Assembly: GCA_029858605.1 (NCBI GenBank)
Contig: JAOUET010000121.1
Location: forward strand, 1 to 5,942
Length of the DNA: 5,942 nucleotides
Origin: Coriobacteriia bacterium
GTDB lineage: Bacteria > Actinomycetota > Coriobacteriia > Anaerosomatales > JAENZW01
Direction: 5' to 3'
A program made the translations under genes and the position numbers. Shown in pieces: positions 1-5,917 of the stretch; the first letter of the stretch is position 1, and each line of letters opens with the position of its first letter. Below the pieces are notes generated by a model. The model did not search any database and was not told the DNA's origin. It worked only from the letters and a program-made list of their open reading frames with translations.

Positions 1-432
1 GAGAACCTCCTCGACCACCCCCTGCGCCGCCGCGTGACGCGACGGGTACATCGTGAGGCGCACGACGACGATGTCGCCGTTCTCCGCACCGGCGGTGTTC
101 CGCGAATCGATGAAGATGTCGTTGCGCAAGCGCACGTCAGAGGGAATCACTATGCCCACTCGTCCGTGCAGATGGAACCGCCCGACCACGCTCTCGTGCG
201 CGCGTTCCAGCACCTTCATGACTACGCCCGCGCGTCCGGGACGCCCTTTCGAGCGTCGCAGACGCACTCCGACGACGTCGCCGTGCATGGCACCGTTGGT
301 GTGCTTCACGGCGACGTAGATGTCGCCTTCCGACGCCTCCACGAAGCCGTAGCCTTTGCGGTTCATCTCGATTCGACCGACGATCAGGCCGCTTTGACTC
401 GCCTTGCGCACGCGCTTCTCGCGTCGGGCCAC
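1..432 (-). CDS. rnr: Ribonuclease R, N-terminal part (runs off left edge)
   Basis: This is the first 144 codons of a 3'-5' exoribonuclease of the RNase R (RNB/VacB) family, which degrades structured RNA and takes part in rRNA and tmRNA-linked RNA quality control. The visible part is a short basic tail (residues 1-10) and two cold-shock/OB RNA-binding domains. The first, about residues 17-60, has GYGFVEASEGDIYV and NGAMHGDVVGVRL. The second, about 72-128, has VLERAHESVVGRF, VGIVIPSD, NDIFI and NGDIVVVRLT. This matches the Bacillus RNase R pattern as I recall it. The catalytic RNB and S1 domains lie outside the window. The start is GTG at 432, with AGGAGGT three bases upstream; an in-frame TGA at 475-477 rules out an ATG further back. 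Many family members have a winged-helix domain of about 70-80 residues before the first OB domain, and there is no room for it here. In actinobacteria smpB often follows downstream (family knowledge, not visible here). Confidence 0.92.
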   Translation of the reverse strand, partial: MARREKRVRKASQSGLIVGRIEMNRKGYGFVEASEGDIYVAVKHTNGAMHGDVVGVRLRRSKGRPGRAGVVMKVLERAHESVVGRFHLHGRVGIVIPSDVRLRNDIFIDSRNTAGAENGDIVVVRLTMYPSRHAAAQGVVEEVL

Positions 433-526
433 CAGACCTCCTCGGCGTCGAATATCGCGGGTCGCACGCCCGCATCATCGTCCGTTGCGAGACTAGCGCA
501 TTCGGCCTCTCCGGGGGATGGCTCGA

Positions 527-532
527 ATGCTA
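527..532 (-). promoter_or_regulatory. Putative -10 element for rnr
   Basis: Read leftward, the sequence is TTCTAGCATTCG. The -10 candidate TAGCAT and its flank CTAGCATTCG are identical over 10 bp to the proposed transketolase promoter at the right edge. Here the TGn extension is missing (TTC instead of TGC) and there is no clear -35. Transcription would start near 520, giving rnr a leader of about 88 nt. The site overlaps the rightward -10 element of the neighbouring gene, so the two polymerases could not both bind at once. Confidence 0.33.
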
Positions 533-536
533 GAAT
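528..536 (+). promoter_or_regulatory. Extended -10 promoter for the small plus-strand gene
   Basis: TGCTAGAAT fits an extended -10 element (TGn followed by TAnnAT). It would place transcription start near 543 and leave a leader of about 43 nt before the ATG at 586. No convincing -35 hexamer is visible at 16-19 bp spacing, which is tolerated when the TG extension is present. Function is inferred from the match and the position. Confidence 0.42.
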
Positions 537-585
537 CGAGACAGACCGCTAACGGAGTTCGAGAACGACTGGAGATATACCTCGC

Positions 586-999
586 ATGGATCCCATCCGA
601 CCGCTTGCCCCGTGCCTCGTCGGCAGCGGTACCCTTACGCACCCGCGCGACATGATCCGCGCGCTGGAAACACTCGAATCGCTGGACTACGTGTACGAGG
701 TCGACGGCGCCGTCGTCGCCCAAGGCAGGGCCACCCTGGTCAAGCTGATGGCGGACCTCGAATCCGCGACGATGGCTGTGAACGGCTGCTTGTTCCTCAA
801 CGTCGCCAGCTTCCGCTACCTCGATTTCGCAACCGAAGACGACGGCATGTGCGTGATGCGCCTCTTCGGCGACGGAACGGTGTTGACGCTAGTCGCCGAA
901 CCCGAGAACGCCACGATGCCGAAGGGTCAGCTTCGCCTTCTGGAGGAAGCGCCGTTCGATCTGGAGTCCTACGTCGTCGAAGAGGAAGAAGACGACTAG
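586..999 (+). CDS. Small acidic protein of unknown function
   Basis: I do not recognise this 137-residue protein. No signal peptide, membrane segment, nucleotide-binding motif or metal-binding cluster is visible. It alternates predicted helix and strand: a helical segment around residues 22-33, a second around 49-62, then strands around 66-82 (GCLFLNVASFRYLDF), 88-94 and 99-104. It ends in a very acidic tail (residues 126-137, VVEEEEDD at the end). Three cysteines (10, 68, 89) are scattered, with no CxxC pair. The profile suggests a soluble cytoplasmic protein. The chosen ATG follows GGAGAT at 571-576 by nine bases and a candidate extended -10 at 528-536. A second in-frame ATG at 652 has no ribosome binding site. 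Codon use looks like that of its neighbours. It is the only plus-strand gene, divergent from rnr and convergent with the protease gene, 61 nt away. Confidence 0.75.
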   Translation: MDPIRPLAPCLVGSGTLTHPRDMIRALETLESLDYVYEVDGAVVAQGRATLVKLMADLESATMAVNGCLFLNVASFRYLDFATEDDGMCVMRLFGDGTVLTLVAEPENATMPKGQLRLLEEAPFDLESYVVEEEEDD

Positions 1000-1036
1000 G
1001 GGTCTGTTTCTCCGCGCGTCAACCCGACTGCCTGGA

Positions 1037-1056
1037 GCCTGCCTCGTCCGGCAAGC
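1037..1056 (-). terminator. Hairpin just after the S41 protease gene
   Basis: In leftward RNA this stretch folds into GCUUGCC / GGCAGGC, a 7-bp stem with one G-U pair and a six-base loop. It begins 4 nt past the protease stop codon. In rightward RNA one pair becomes a C-A mismatch. No U-tract follows on either strand, so it is at best a weak or factor-dependent end for the ftsE-ftsX-protease transcript, which otherwise would run antisense into the small gene. Confidence 0.28.
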
Positions 1057-1060
1057 CCGC

Positions 1061-2248
1061 CTAGGACTGATCTCTCGCGATCGCGAGCGCGCGCTGAAGC
1101 TGCGTGTCGGTCTCCGGCTCTTGCTGCAGCACCGGATCCATTTCGAGTTCCACGTCCGGCGTCAGGCCGACGCCGTCGATGAGACGGTTGTTCGGCGTCA
1201 GGTAGTGGGCGATCGTGAACTTGATCCCTCCACCGAACGTCAGTGGCTCTACAGTCTGCACGGCAGCCTTGCCGAAGGTCTGCTCGCCTACGAGCTTCGC
1301 ACGCCCGTGGTCCTGCAGCGCCCCGCCGAGGACTTCGCTTGCCGAAGCAGAGTTGCCGTTGACCAACATGACCAGCGGCTTGTCCGTGGCGGTCTTGCCA
1401 CTCGCACGGTACTCCTCGACGGGTTCGACACGGCTCTCGACGCGCACGATGACTCCGTCTGCGACGAACAGCGATGCGACGTCTACAGAGGACTGGAGCA
1501 GGCCGCCCGGGTTGTCGCGCACGTCCAGCACGAAGGCGCGCGCGCCCTCGCCTTCGAGTTCCCCGATGGCGCTGCGTAGCTCCTCGGCAGACTGCTGGTT
1601 GAACGCGAGCAGGCGCAAGTAGCCCACGTCACCCTCCATGCGCTGCTCCACGTTGGGAATGTCGATCCTGGCGCGCTCGATCGTGTACGCCTGCGTCTCG
1701 CCCGAATCCGGGCGGAACACCCCCACCTCGACCGTCGTGCCTTCCGGCCCGCGGATGCGCCGCACGACCTCGTCTATGTCCCAAGCTTCTTTGGTGTCCC
1801 CGTCGATGCTGCGTATCTCGTCATCCGCCTGGATGCCCGCCTCTTCGGCAGGCGTACCCTTGATCACGGAAACGACGTAGACGGTCTCTCCACGTTGCGA
1901 GATCGTGATTCCTATTCCAAAGAATGCGCCGTCGTTCTGCTCCTGGAAGTACTCCCAGTGTCGCGGGTCGAAGTACGCAGCGTACGTGTCGTCGAGGGAG
2001 CGTAGAAGACCGCTGATAGCACCGGCCGTCTTCGACTCCTCGGAAGTCGGCGTGAGCGCGTCTTGGTCGAGCAGCCACTCGACCTCCTCCACCCTCTCGC
2101 CGAGATCAGACGCCGCAGGCGGCTCCACGCCGACGACGCGGCTCCAGCCAGGAGCGGCTCGCTGTACCGTGACGCCCGCAGCGAACGACATCGCCATGAG
2201 AATGGCGACGACGAAGACCACTACTGCGATACGGTATCCGCGTCTCAT
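1061..2248 (-). CDS. Carboxyl-terminal processing protease, family S41 (CtpA/CtpB-like)
   Basis: This is a 395-residue serine protease of the C-terminal processing (Tsp/CtpA/CtpB) family, anchored with its catalytic part outside the cytoplasmic membrane. Residues 7-27 form an uncleaved signal-anchor helix. A short helical linker (50-90) leads to a PDZ domain (about 107-182, starting at FFGIGITI) that selects substrate C-termini. The S41 core follows. The Ser/Lys dyad is visible as Ser302 in NGNSASASEV and Lys327 in GEQTFGK, 25 residues apart as in E. coli Tsp, with Gln331 in the position of the third residue in CtpB. DVRDNPGGLL (242-251) is another family hallmark. All catalytic residues are present and the length is normal. 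The ATG at 2248 follows GGAAG by six bases. The gene lies 37 nt after ftsX, so co-transcription is likely. Bacillus subtilis also has ctpB next to ftsEX. The substrate cannot be told from sequence. Confidence 0.95.
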   Translation of the reverse strand: MRRGYRIAVVVFVVAILMAMSFAAGVTVQRAAPGWSRVVGVEPPAASDLGERVEEVEWLLDQDALTPTSEESKTAGAISGLLRSLDDTYAAYFDPRHWEYFQEQNDGAFFGIGITISQRGETVYVVSVIKGTPAEEAGIQADDEIRSIDGDTKEAWDIDEVVRRIRGPEGTTVEVGVFRPDSGETQAYTIERARIDIPNVEQRMEGDVGYLRLLAFNQQSAEELRSAIGELEGEGARAFVLDVRDNPGGLLQSSVDVASLFVADGVIVRVESRVEPVEEYRASGKTATDKPLVMLVNGNSASASEVLGGALQDHGRAKLVGEQTFGKAAVQTVEPLTFGGGIKFTIAHYLTPNNRLIDGVGLTPDVELEMDPVLQQEPETDTQLQRALAIARDQS

Positions 2249-2285
2249 GTCCGTCTTCCGACTCTCGAAATGGGACTCGCGACCG

Positions 2286-3200
2286 CTACACCTTGAGGTA
2301 GCGGCGCAGGGCCAGGCCCGAACCTATCAGGCCGATGAGGATGCCTCCTCCGATGAGGATCAGCGATATCTGTACCATGACGCTACCGCTGAGTCCCAAA
2401 TCGAGGAAGGCAAGTACTTCACGCAGCCGTGGCATGATGGCCCTCTCCAGCACGACGATGGTACCAATCGCCAGGGCCGCACCGATGAGTGCTTGGAATA
2501 CTCCCTCCAGCAGGAACGGCGTGCGAATGAACCAGTTCGACGCACCCACGAGACGCATGATGCCGATCTCCTTGCGGCGCGCGTATATCGCAAGCCGAAT
2601 CGTGTTGTTGATGAAGATCAGGCTGACGATCGCGAGCATCCCGATGAACACGACTTCGACGGTGCGCACCACACGCGTGAGTGCGAAGAGCCGGTTCACT
2701 ATCTGCTTCGCATACTTCAGCGACTCCTCGGGATTGTCGGGCTTGTCCGCAACCTGGGGGAAGGTCGGATTGCCCTTGATCTTCGCTACGACGACCTCTA
2801 CCTCGCGCGCATCGATCAGCTTGACATCGAGCGAGGCCGGCAGAGGATTGCCCTCCATCTGCTCGATGATCTCAGGGCTCTCCTTCATGTCCTCCTTGAA
2901 CTTGGCAAGCGCCTCTTCCTTGGAGGTGTAGTTCACGGCCTCGACGAGGGGGTCCGACGAAAGGAACTGCTGCAGTTCGAGCATGTCCTCTTCGGCAAAC
3001 CCGTCTTTGAGGAAGATCTGTATCTCGACCTTGCTCTCCACGTCCTTGACGATCTCCGTCACCACGTAGCCGGTCGCAAAGGAGACACCCACGAGCAGAA
3101 GCGAAAGGTAGATCGTGATCACGGCGCCTAGGCTCATGATCCAGTTGCGCCGGAAGTTGATCACCGACTCGCGCAAGAAGTAGCCGATGCTAATCGTCAT
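2286..3200 (-). CDS. ftsX: Cell division ABC transporter permease FtsX
   Basis: FtsX is the membrane half of the FtsEX complex. It passes ATP-driven conformational change across the membrane to a peptidoglycan hydrolase at the division site. The 304 residues show the family layout. A cytoplasmic amphipathic N-terminus contains RESVINFRRNW, and TM1 spans about 22-48. A large extracellular loop (about 49-175) contains KVEIQIFLKD and NPLPASLDV, both typical of FtsX. TM2 (about 180-205), the cytoplasmic ARRKEIGIMRLVGAS coupling segment (207-221), TM3 (about 228-255) and TM4 (about 273-297) follow. The protein has four membrane segments and no truncation. The start ATG at 3200 lies inside the end of ftsE (11-nt overlap) and uses GAGGAG within the ftsE coding region, nine bases upstream. 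This suggests translational coupling. The hydrolase partner is not encoded next to it. Confidence 0.96.
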   Translation of the reverse strand: MTISIGYFLRESVINFRRNWIMSLGAVITIYLSLLLVGVSFATGYVVTEIVKDVESKVEIQIFLKDGFAEEDMLELQQFLSSDPLVEAVNYTSKEEALAKFKEDMKESPEIIEQMEGNPLPASLDVKLIDAREVEVVVAKIKGNPTFPQVADKPDNPEESLKYAKQIVNRLFALTRVVRTVEVVFIGMLAIVSLIFINNTIRLAIYARRKEIGIMRLVGASNWFIRTPFLLEGVFQALIGAALAIGTIVVLERAIMPRLREVLAFLDLGLSGSVMVQISLILIGGGILIGLIGSGLALRRYLKV

Positions 3201-3876
3201 ACCCGTAGACTCCTCGGTCCTGGTCGCGGATGATGCGGCCGTTCTCGAGTGCGATGACGCGCCGACGCATCGAGTCGACCATTTCGCGATCGTGGGTTGC
3301 GACCAGGACGGTCGTCCCCGTCTTGTTGATGCGTGAGAGCAGACTCATGATGCCTAGCGACGTCTGCGGGTCCAAGTTGCCTGTGGGCTCGTCCGCAAGC
3401 AGAAGCGGCGGCCGGTTGACGAATGCACGAGCGATCGAGACACGCTGCTGCTCGCCGCCGGACAGCTCGTCCGGGTAGCTCTCCATCTTGTCCTCGAGGC
3501 CAACGAGGCGCAGCACCTCGGGGACCTGCGTCCGAGTGACGTGCCGGCTTCGGCCGATGACCTCTAGGGCGAACGCCACGTTCTCGTAGGCGGTCTTGGT
3601 CGGCAGCAGCTTGAAGTCCTGGAAGACGCAGCCGATGTTCCGGCGCAGAAAGGGCACCTTCCAGTTCTTCAGACGGATGAGGTCCTGACCCGCGACAACG
3701 ATGTGTCCGCGAGTCGGGAAGATCTCGCGAAGGAGCAGCTTGATGAGGGTAGACTTGCCGGATCCCGAGTGACCGACGACGAACACGAACTCGCCCTGCT
3801 CGATCTCTACGTCAATGTCGACGAGGGCTGGCTTCTCGGCCGCGTAGAACTTGTCCACGCCGCGCATGCTGATCAT
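3190..3876 (-). CDS. ftsE: Cell division ATP-binding protein FtsE
   Basis: FtsE is the cytoplasmic ATPase of the FtsEX complex. It does not move a solute; its ATP cycle drives FtsX to activate cell-wall hydrolysis during division or elongation. All ABC motifs are intact in the 228 residues: Walker A GHSGSGKST (35-43), Q-loop Gln86 in VFQDF, signature LSGGEQQR (138-145), Walker B with catalytic Glu163 in LLLADEPTGNLD (158-169), and H-loop His195 in VATHD. The MISMRGVDKFY start and the NW(K)VPFLRRNIGCVFQDF segment are typical of FtsE. An in-frame TAA lies directly before the ATG at 3876, so the start cannot be further upstream. The nearest ribosome-binding-like sequence (AGGAA) is about 12 bases away, rather distant. 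This is the first gene of the ftsE-ftsX-protease operon. A candidate promoter lies about 66 bp upstream. Confidence 0.97.
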   Translation of the reverse strand: MISMRGVDKFYAAEKPALVDIDVEIEQGEFVFVVGHSGSGKSTLIKLLLREIFPTRGHIVVAGQDLIRLKNWKVPFLRRNIGCVFQDFKLLPTKTAYENVAFALEVIGRSRHVTRTQVPEVLRLVGLEDKMESYPDELSGGEQQRVSIARAFVNRPPLLLADEPTGNLDPQTSLGIMSLLSRINKTGTTVLVATHDREMVDSMRRRVIALENGRIIRDQDRGVYGYDD

Positions 3877-3941
3877 TTAGGGCATCACTTCCTGTGAGCG
3901 GAGCGTGCGTGAGGATCCCTTGCCTCGAACCCCGAGGGACA

Positions 3942-3950
3942 ATGTTAGCA
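3942..3950 (-). promoter_or_regulatory. Extended -10 promoter for ftsE-ftsX-protease
   Basis: Read leftward, TGCTAACAT (followed by T) fits an extended -10 element and resembles the candidates before the transketolase genes and rnr. Start of transcription would be near 3935, with a leader of about 59 nt before ftsE. The upstream region is a run of C and G without a -35-like hexamer. The assignment rests on the motif and its place between two transcription units. Confidence 0.45.
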
Positions 3951-3990
3951 AAACGGGCACCCGCCGCGCGCGCGAGACTCGGTATTCACG

Positions 3991-4011
3991 AAAACGACAC
4001 CTGAAGGGTCG
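3991..4011 (-). terminator. Weak intrinsic terminator after the transketolase operon
   Basis: Starting 4 nt beyond the transketolase stop codon, the leftward RNA has CGAC C CU / loop / GG U GUCG, an imperfect stem of about six pairs with one mismatch and a three-base loop. UUUU follows directly. The short stem and U-tract make it weak. It lies between the transketolase genes and the proposed ftsE promoter, where a terminator is expected. Confidence 0.38.
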
Positions 4012-4015
4012 GCGC

Positions 4016-4957
4016 CTATCTTGCCTTCGCAGCGATCGCGTCACGGGCCGCGCCGGCGATGTCTTCGACAGTCAGTCCGAAGTAAGTGAGCAGCTCGGAA
4101 GGCGCTCCAGACGTGCCGAATGCGTCGCGAACGCCGATTCTGCGCAACGGGACGGGCGACATCTCGCCCAGCACCTCCGCGACCGCCGAGCCCAGGCCCC
4201 CGATGATCGAGTGTTCCTCGCACGCCACGACCGCTCCGGTCTTCGATGCCGAAGCCGATATCTTCTCGGCATCGAGCGGCTTGATCGTGGCGACGTCGAC
4301 TACCTCGGCCGATACTCCCTCGCCGTCGAGGATGCGCGCGGCCTCCAGCGCCTGCGACACCATGAGACCGCAAGCAGCCAGCGTCACATCGCTGCCCTCG
4401 CGAACGACGTTCGCCTTCCCTATCTCGAATTCGAAGCCCTTCTCGTAGACCTGCGGCACACAAGCTCGACCGAGCCGGATGTAGAAGGGTCCCGGCGTCG
4501 TCGCGGCGACTCTGATGGCACCCTTCGCCGCGTGGTAGTCGGCGGGGACCAGAACGCGCATGCCGGGCAGCACGCGCATGAGCGCGATGTCCTCCAGCAT
4601 CTGATGCGAGCCGCCGTCCGGACCGACGGTCACGCCGGAGTGCGTCGGGGCTAGCTTCACGTCGAGCTTCGAGTAGCACACCGTGTTGCGGACCTGGTCG
4701 TACGCTCGACCGGTCGCGAAGACCGCGAAGGAGCCCGTGAACGCTATCTTGCCGGAGACGGCCAAGCCGGCAGCGGTGTCGATCATGTTCTGCTCTGCGA
4801 TCCCGACGTTGAAGAAACGGTCGGGGTGAGCCGCGGCGAACTTCGCGGTCGTCGTGGACTTCGACAGGTCGGCGTCGACGGCGACCACGTCGTGACCCTC
4901 GTCGACCAGCTCGGTGAGCGTCTCGCCGAACGCCTCGCGGGTTGCACGATCGCTCAC
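4016..4957 (-). CDS. Transketolase, C-terminal subunit (split type)
   Basis: This is the second half of a two-polypeptide transketolase. It carries the pyrimidine-binding (Pyr) domain and the C-terminal domain, and with the N-terminal subunit it forms the thiamine-diphosphate enzyme that moves two-carbon units between sugar phosphates. Of the 313 residues, 1-170 are the Pyr domain, with the catalytic glutamate Glu55 in FFNVGIAEQNM and the conserved THSGVTVGPDGGSHQ segment (105-119). Residues 190-313 form the C-terminal domain (VVACEEHSIIGGLGSAVAEVL, then DAFGTSGAPSELL). The start is GTG at 4957, overlapping the TGA of the upstream subunit as GTGA, with GGGGAG eight bases before it. An in-frame ATG at 5095 exists, but the extra residues have no family likeness and lie wholly inside the first subunit, so it is not the start. 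Deoxyxylulose-phosphate synthase shares the fold but is normally one long chain. Confidence 0.94.
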   Translation of the reverse strand: MSDRATREAFGETLTELVDEGHDVVAVDADLSKSTTTAKFAAAHPDRFFNVGIAEQNMIDTAAGLAVSGKIAFTGSFAVFATGRAYDQVRNTVCYSKLDVKLAPTHSGVTVGPDGGSHQMLEDIALMRVLPGMRVLVPADYHAAKGAIRVAATTPGPFYIRLGRACVPQVYEKGFEFEIGKANVVREGSDVTLAACGLMVSQALEAARILDGEGVSAEVVDVATIKPLDAEKISASASKTGAVVACEEHSIIGGLGSAVAEVLGEMSPVPLRRIGVRDAFGTSGAPSELLTYFGLTVEDIAGAARDAIAAKAR

Positions 4958-5805
4958 TGCGCTGACTCCCCTTTCGCAACGGCAAGGGCAAGCTCGCCCA
5001 GCGCCTTCGTCGTCTCTTCGGCATTGGTGGCCTTGCCGTGCCAGTCGGCAACGTTCTCCATGAACGAAACGCCTTTGCCCTTCACGGTCCGACATACGAG
5101 TACCGTGGGCACGCCTTCCGTTTCGGCGGCCTGGCCGAACGACGCGTGCAGCTCGACCGGGTCGTGACCGTCGGCCTCTATGACGCGCCAGCCGAAGGCA
5201 CGGAACTTCTCCTCCACCTCGCCCAGATCGATCACGTCTTTGCAGGCGCCGTCGATCTGCAGGCCGTTGTAGTCCACGATGGCGGTCAGGTTGTCCAGGC
5301 AGTGGTGAGCCGCGAACATCGCCGCCTCCCAGACCTGCCCTTCCTGCAGCTCGCCGTCACCGACGAGGCAGTACACGCGCGCGGCGCTCTTGTCCAGGCG
5401 CAGACCCAGCGCGATTCCGTTGGCGACCGAGAGACCCTGGCCCAGCGAGCCGGTGGAGACCTCGACGCCCGGCGTCTTCTTCGAGTCCGGATGGCCCTGG
5501 AGTATGGAGCCCAGCTTCCGGAGCGTCTTGAGGTGGTCGCGGCCGAAGTAGCCCGCTTCGGCAAGCGCTGCGTAGAGCACCGGTGCCGCATGGCCCTTCG
5601 AGAGCACGAAGTAGTCGCGCTCGGCCCACTTCGGGTTCGTGGGATCGTGTCTCAGCACGCCGCCGAAGTACAGCGTGGCGACTATGTCGGCGGCGGAAAG
5701 CGAACCCCCGGGATGCCCCGAGCCCGCTTCGGCGATCATCTCGACTATGTCGAGACGCATGCGCGCGGCCTTGGACTCCACCACGCTCAGATTCAATGCA
5801 GCCAT
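4954..5805 (-). CDS. Transketolase, N-terminal subunit (split type)
   Basis: This is the thiamine-diphosphate (PP-domain) half of a split transketolase in the non-oxidative pentose phosphate pathway, partner of the gene it overlaps. The 283 residues show AEAGSGHPGGSLSAADI (26-42, His31), LSKGHAAPVLYAALA (69-82, His72), GHPD (104-107), STGSLGQGLSVANGIALG (117-134), and the cofactor/Mg2+ motif from GDGELQEGQVWEA (149-161) to Asn180 in VDYNGLQIDG. These are the usual residues and the length is normal for the subunit. The ATG at 5805 has no clear Shine-Dalgarno; only a run of six G lies about 14 bases upstream. An ATG at codon 16 (5760), with AAGG eight bases upstream, is a possible alternative that would still keep every motif. 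It is the first gene of the operon, about 100 nt downstream of a putative extended -10 promoter. Confidence 0.95.
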   Translation of the reverse strand: MAALNLSVVESKAARMRLDIVEMIAEAGSGHPGGSLSAADIVATLYFGGVLRHDPTNPKWAERDYFVLSKGHAAPVLYAALAEAGYFGRDHLKTLRKLGSILQGHPDSKKTPGVEVSTGSLGQGLSVANGIALGLRLDKSAARVYCLVGDGELQEGQVWEAAMFAAHHCLDNLTAIVDYNGLQIDGACKDVIDLGEVEEKFRAFGWRVIEADGHDPVELHASFGQAAETEGVPTVLVCRTVKGKGVSFMENVADWHGKATNAEETTKALGELALAVAKGESAQ

Positions 5806-5908
5806 CTTGTTGCGGCCAACCCCCCGTGTCGTTCTCGGTCAGTCGAAATCGAAGCAGCGCCCTGACGGAGGTGCGAGGTGGGTCGTGATGTGTCGCGGCG
5901 CTTGCCGA

Positions 5909-5917
5909 ATGCTAGCA
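5909..5917 (-). promoter_or_regulatory. Extended -10 promoter for the transketolase operon
   Basis: Read leftward, TGCTAGCAT (followed by TCGG) is an extended -10 candidate. Transcription would begin near 5902, with a leader of about 97 nt before the ATG at 5805. The -35 region at the window edge shows no good match. The leader has no riboswitch or attenuator that I can recognise. Confidence 0.42.

Larger units (their letters stand above)
522..540. promoter_or_regulatory. Inverted repeat around the divergent -10 elements
   Basis: The sequence reads CTCGA, then ATGCTAGAA, then TCGAG: two perfect 5-bp arms with a 9-bp centre. The centre holds the putative -10 elements of both the leftward rnr and the rightward small gene. 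A dyad in this position could be an operator that affects both promoters. The arms are short enough that chance is a real alternative, and I recognise no regulator family from the site. Confidence 0.3.

Noticed and set aside
137..478. An ATG-started minus-strand frame over the rnr region
   Set aside because: It is out of frame with the RNase R motifs and is Arg/Ser-rich; the true start is the GTG at 432 in another frame.
34..552. A 172-codon open frame on the plus strand at the left edge
   Set aside because: The opposite strand encodes the two OB domains of RNase R with good motif matches, so this is its shadow.
1905..3131. A 408-codon open frame on the plus strand
   Set aside because: It lies antisense across ftsX and the protease gene, both of which have clear family motifs. 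Its translation is Arg/His/Asp-rich low-complexity text typical of the opposite strand of high-GC genes, and it has no recognisable domain.
3951..3964. A CGGG/CCCG dyad followed by TTTT in the leftward reading, as a second terminator
   Set aside because: Only a three-pair stem with a four-base loop is possible, and the T-run is part of the proposed ftsE promoter region.
3963..3974. Alternating CG run that could form Z-DNA
   Set aside because: It is about 12 bp in a high-GC background and nothing else marks it as functional.
3905..4654. A 249-codon open frame on the plus strand
   Set aside because: It is antisense to the transketolase C-terminal subunit and the ftsE leader, with Arg-rich composition and no family likeness.
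5038..5865. A 275-codon open frame on the plus strand
   Set aside because: It is the mirror of the transketolase N-terminal gene, with no domain and no convincing start; the minus-strand protein carries intact thiamine-diphosphate motifs.
5806..5902. Riboswitch (for example thiamine diphosphate) in the transketolase leader
   Set aside because: I looked for the conserved THI-box segments and found none. Thiamine riboswitches usually control cofactor synthesis or uptake genes, not transketolase.
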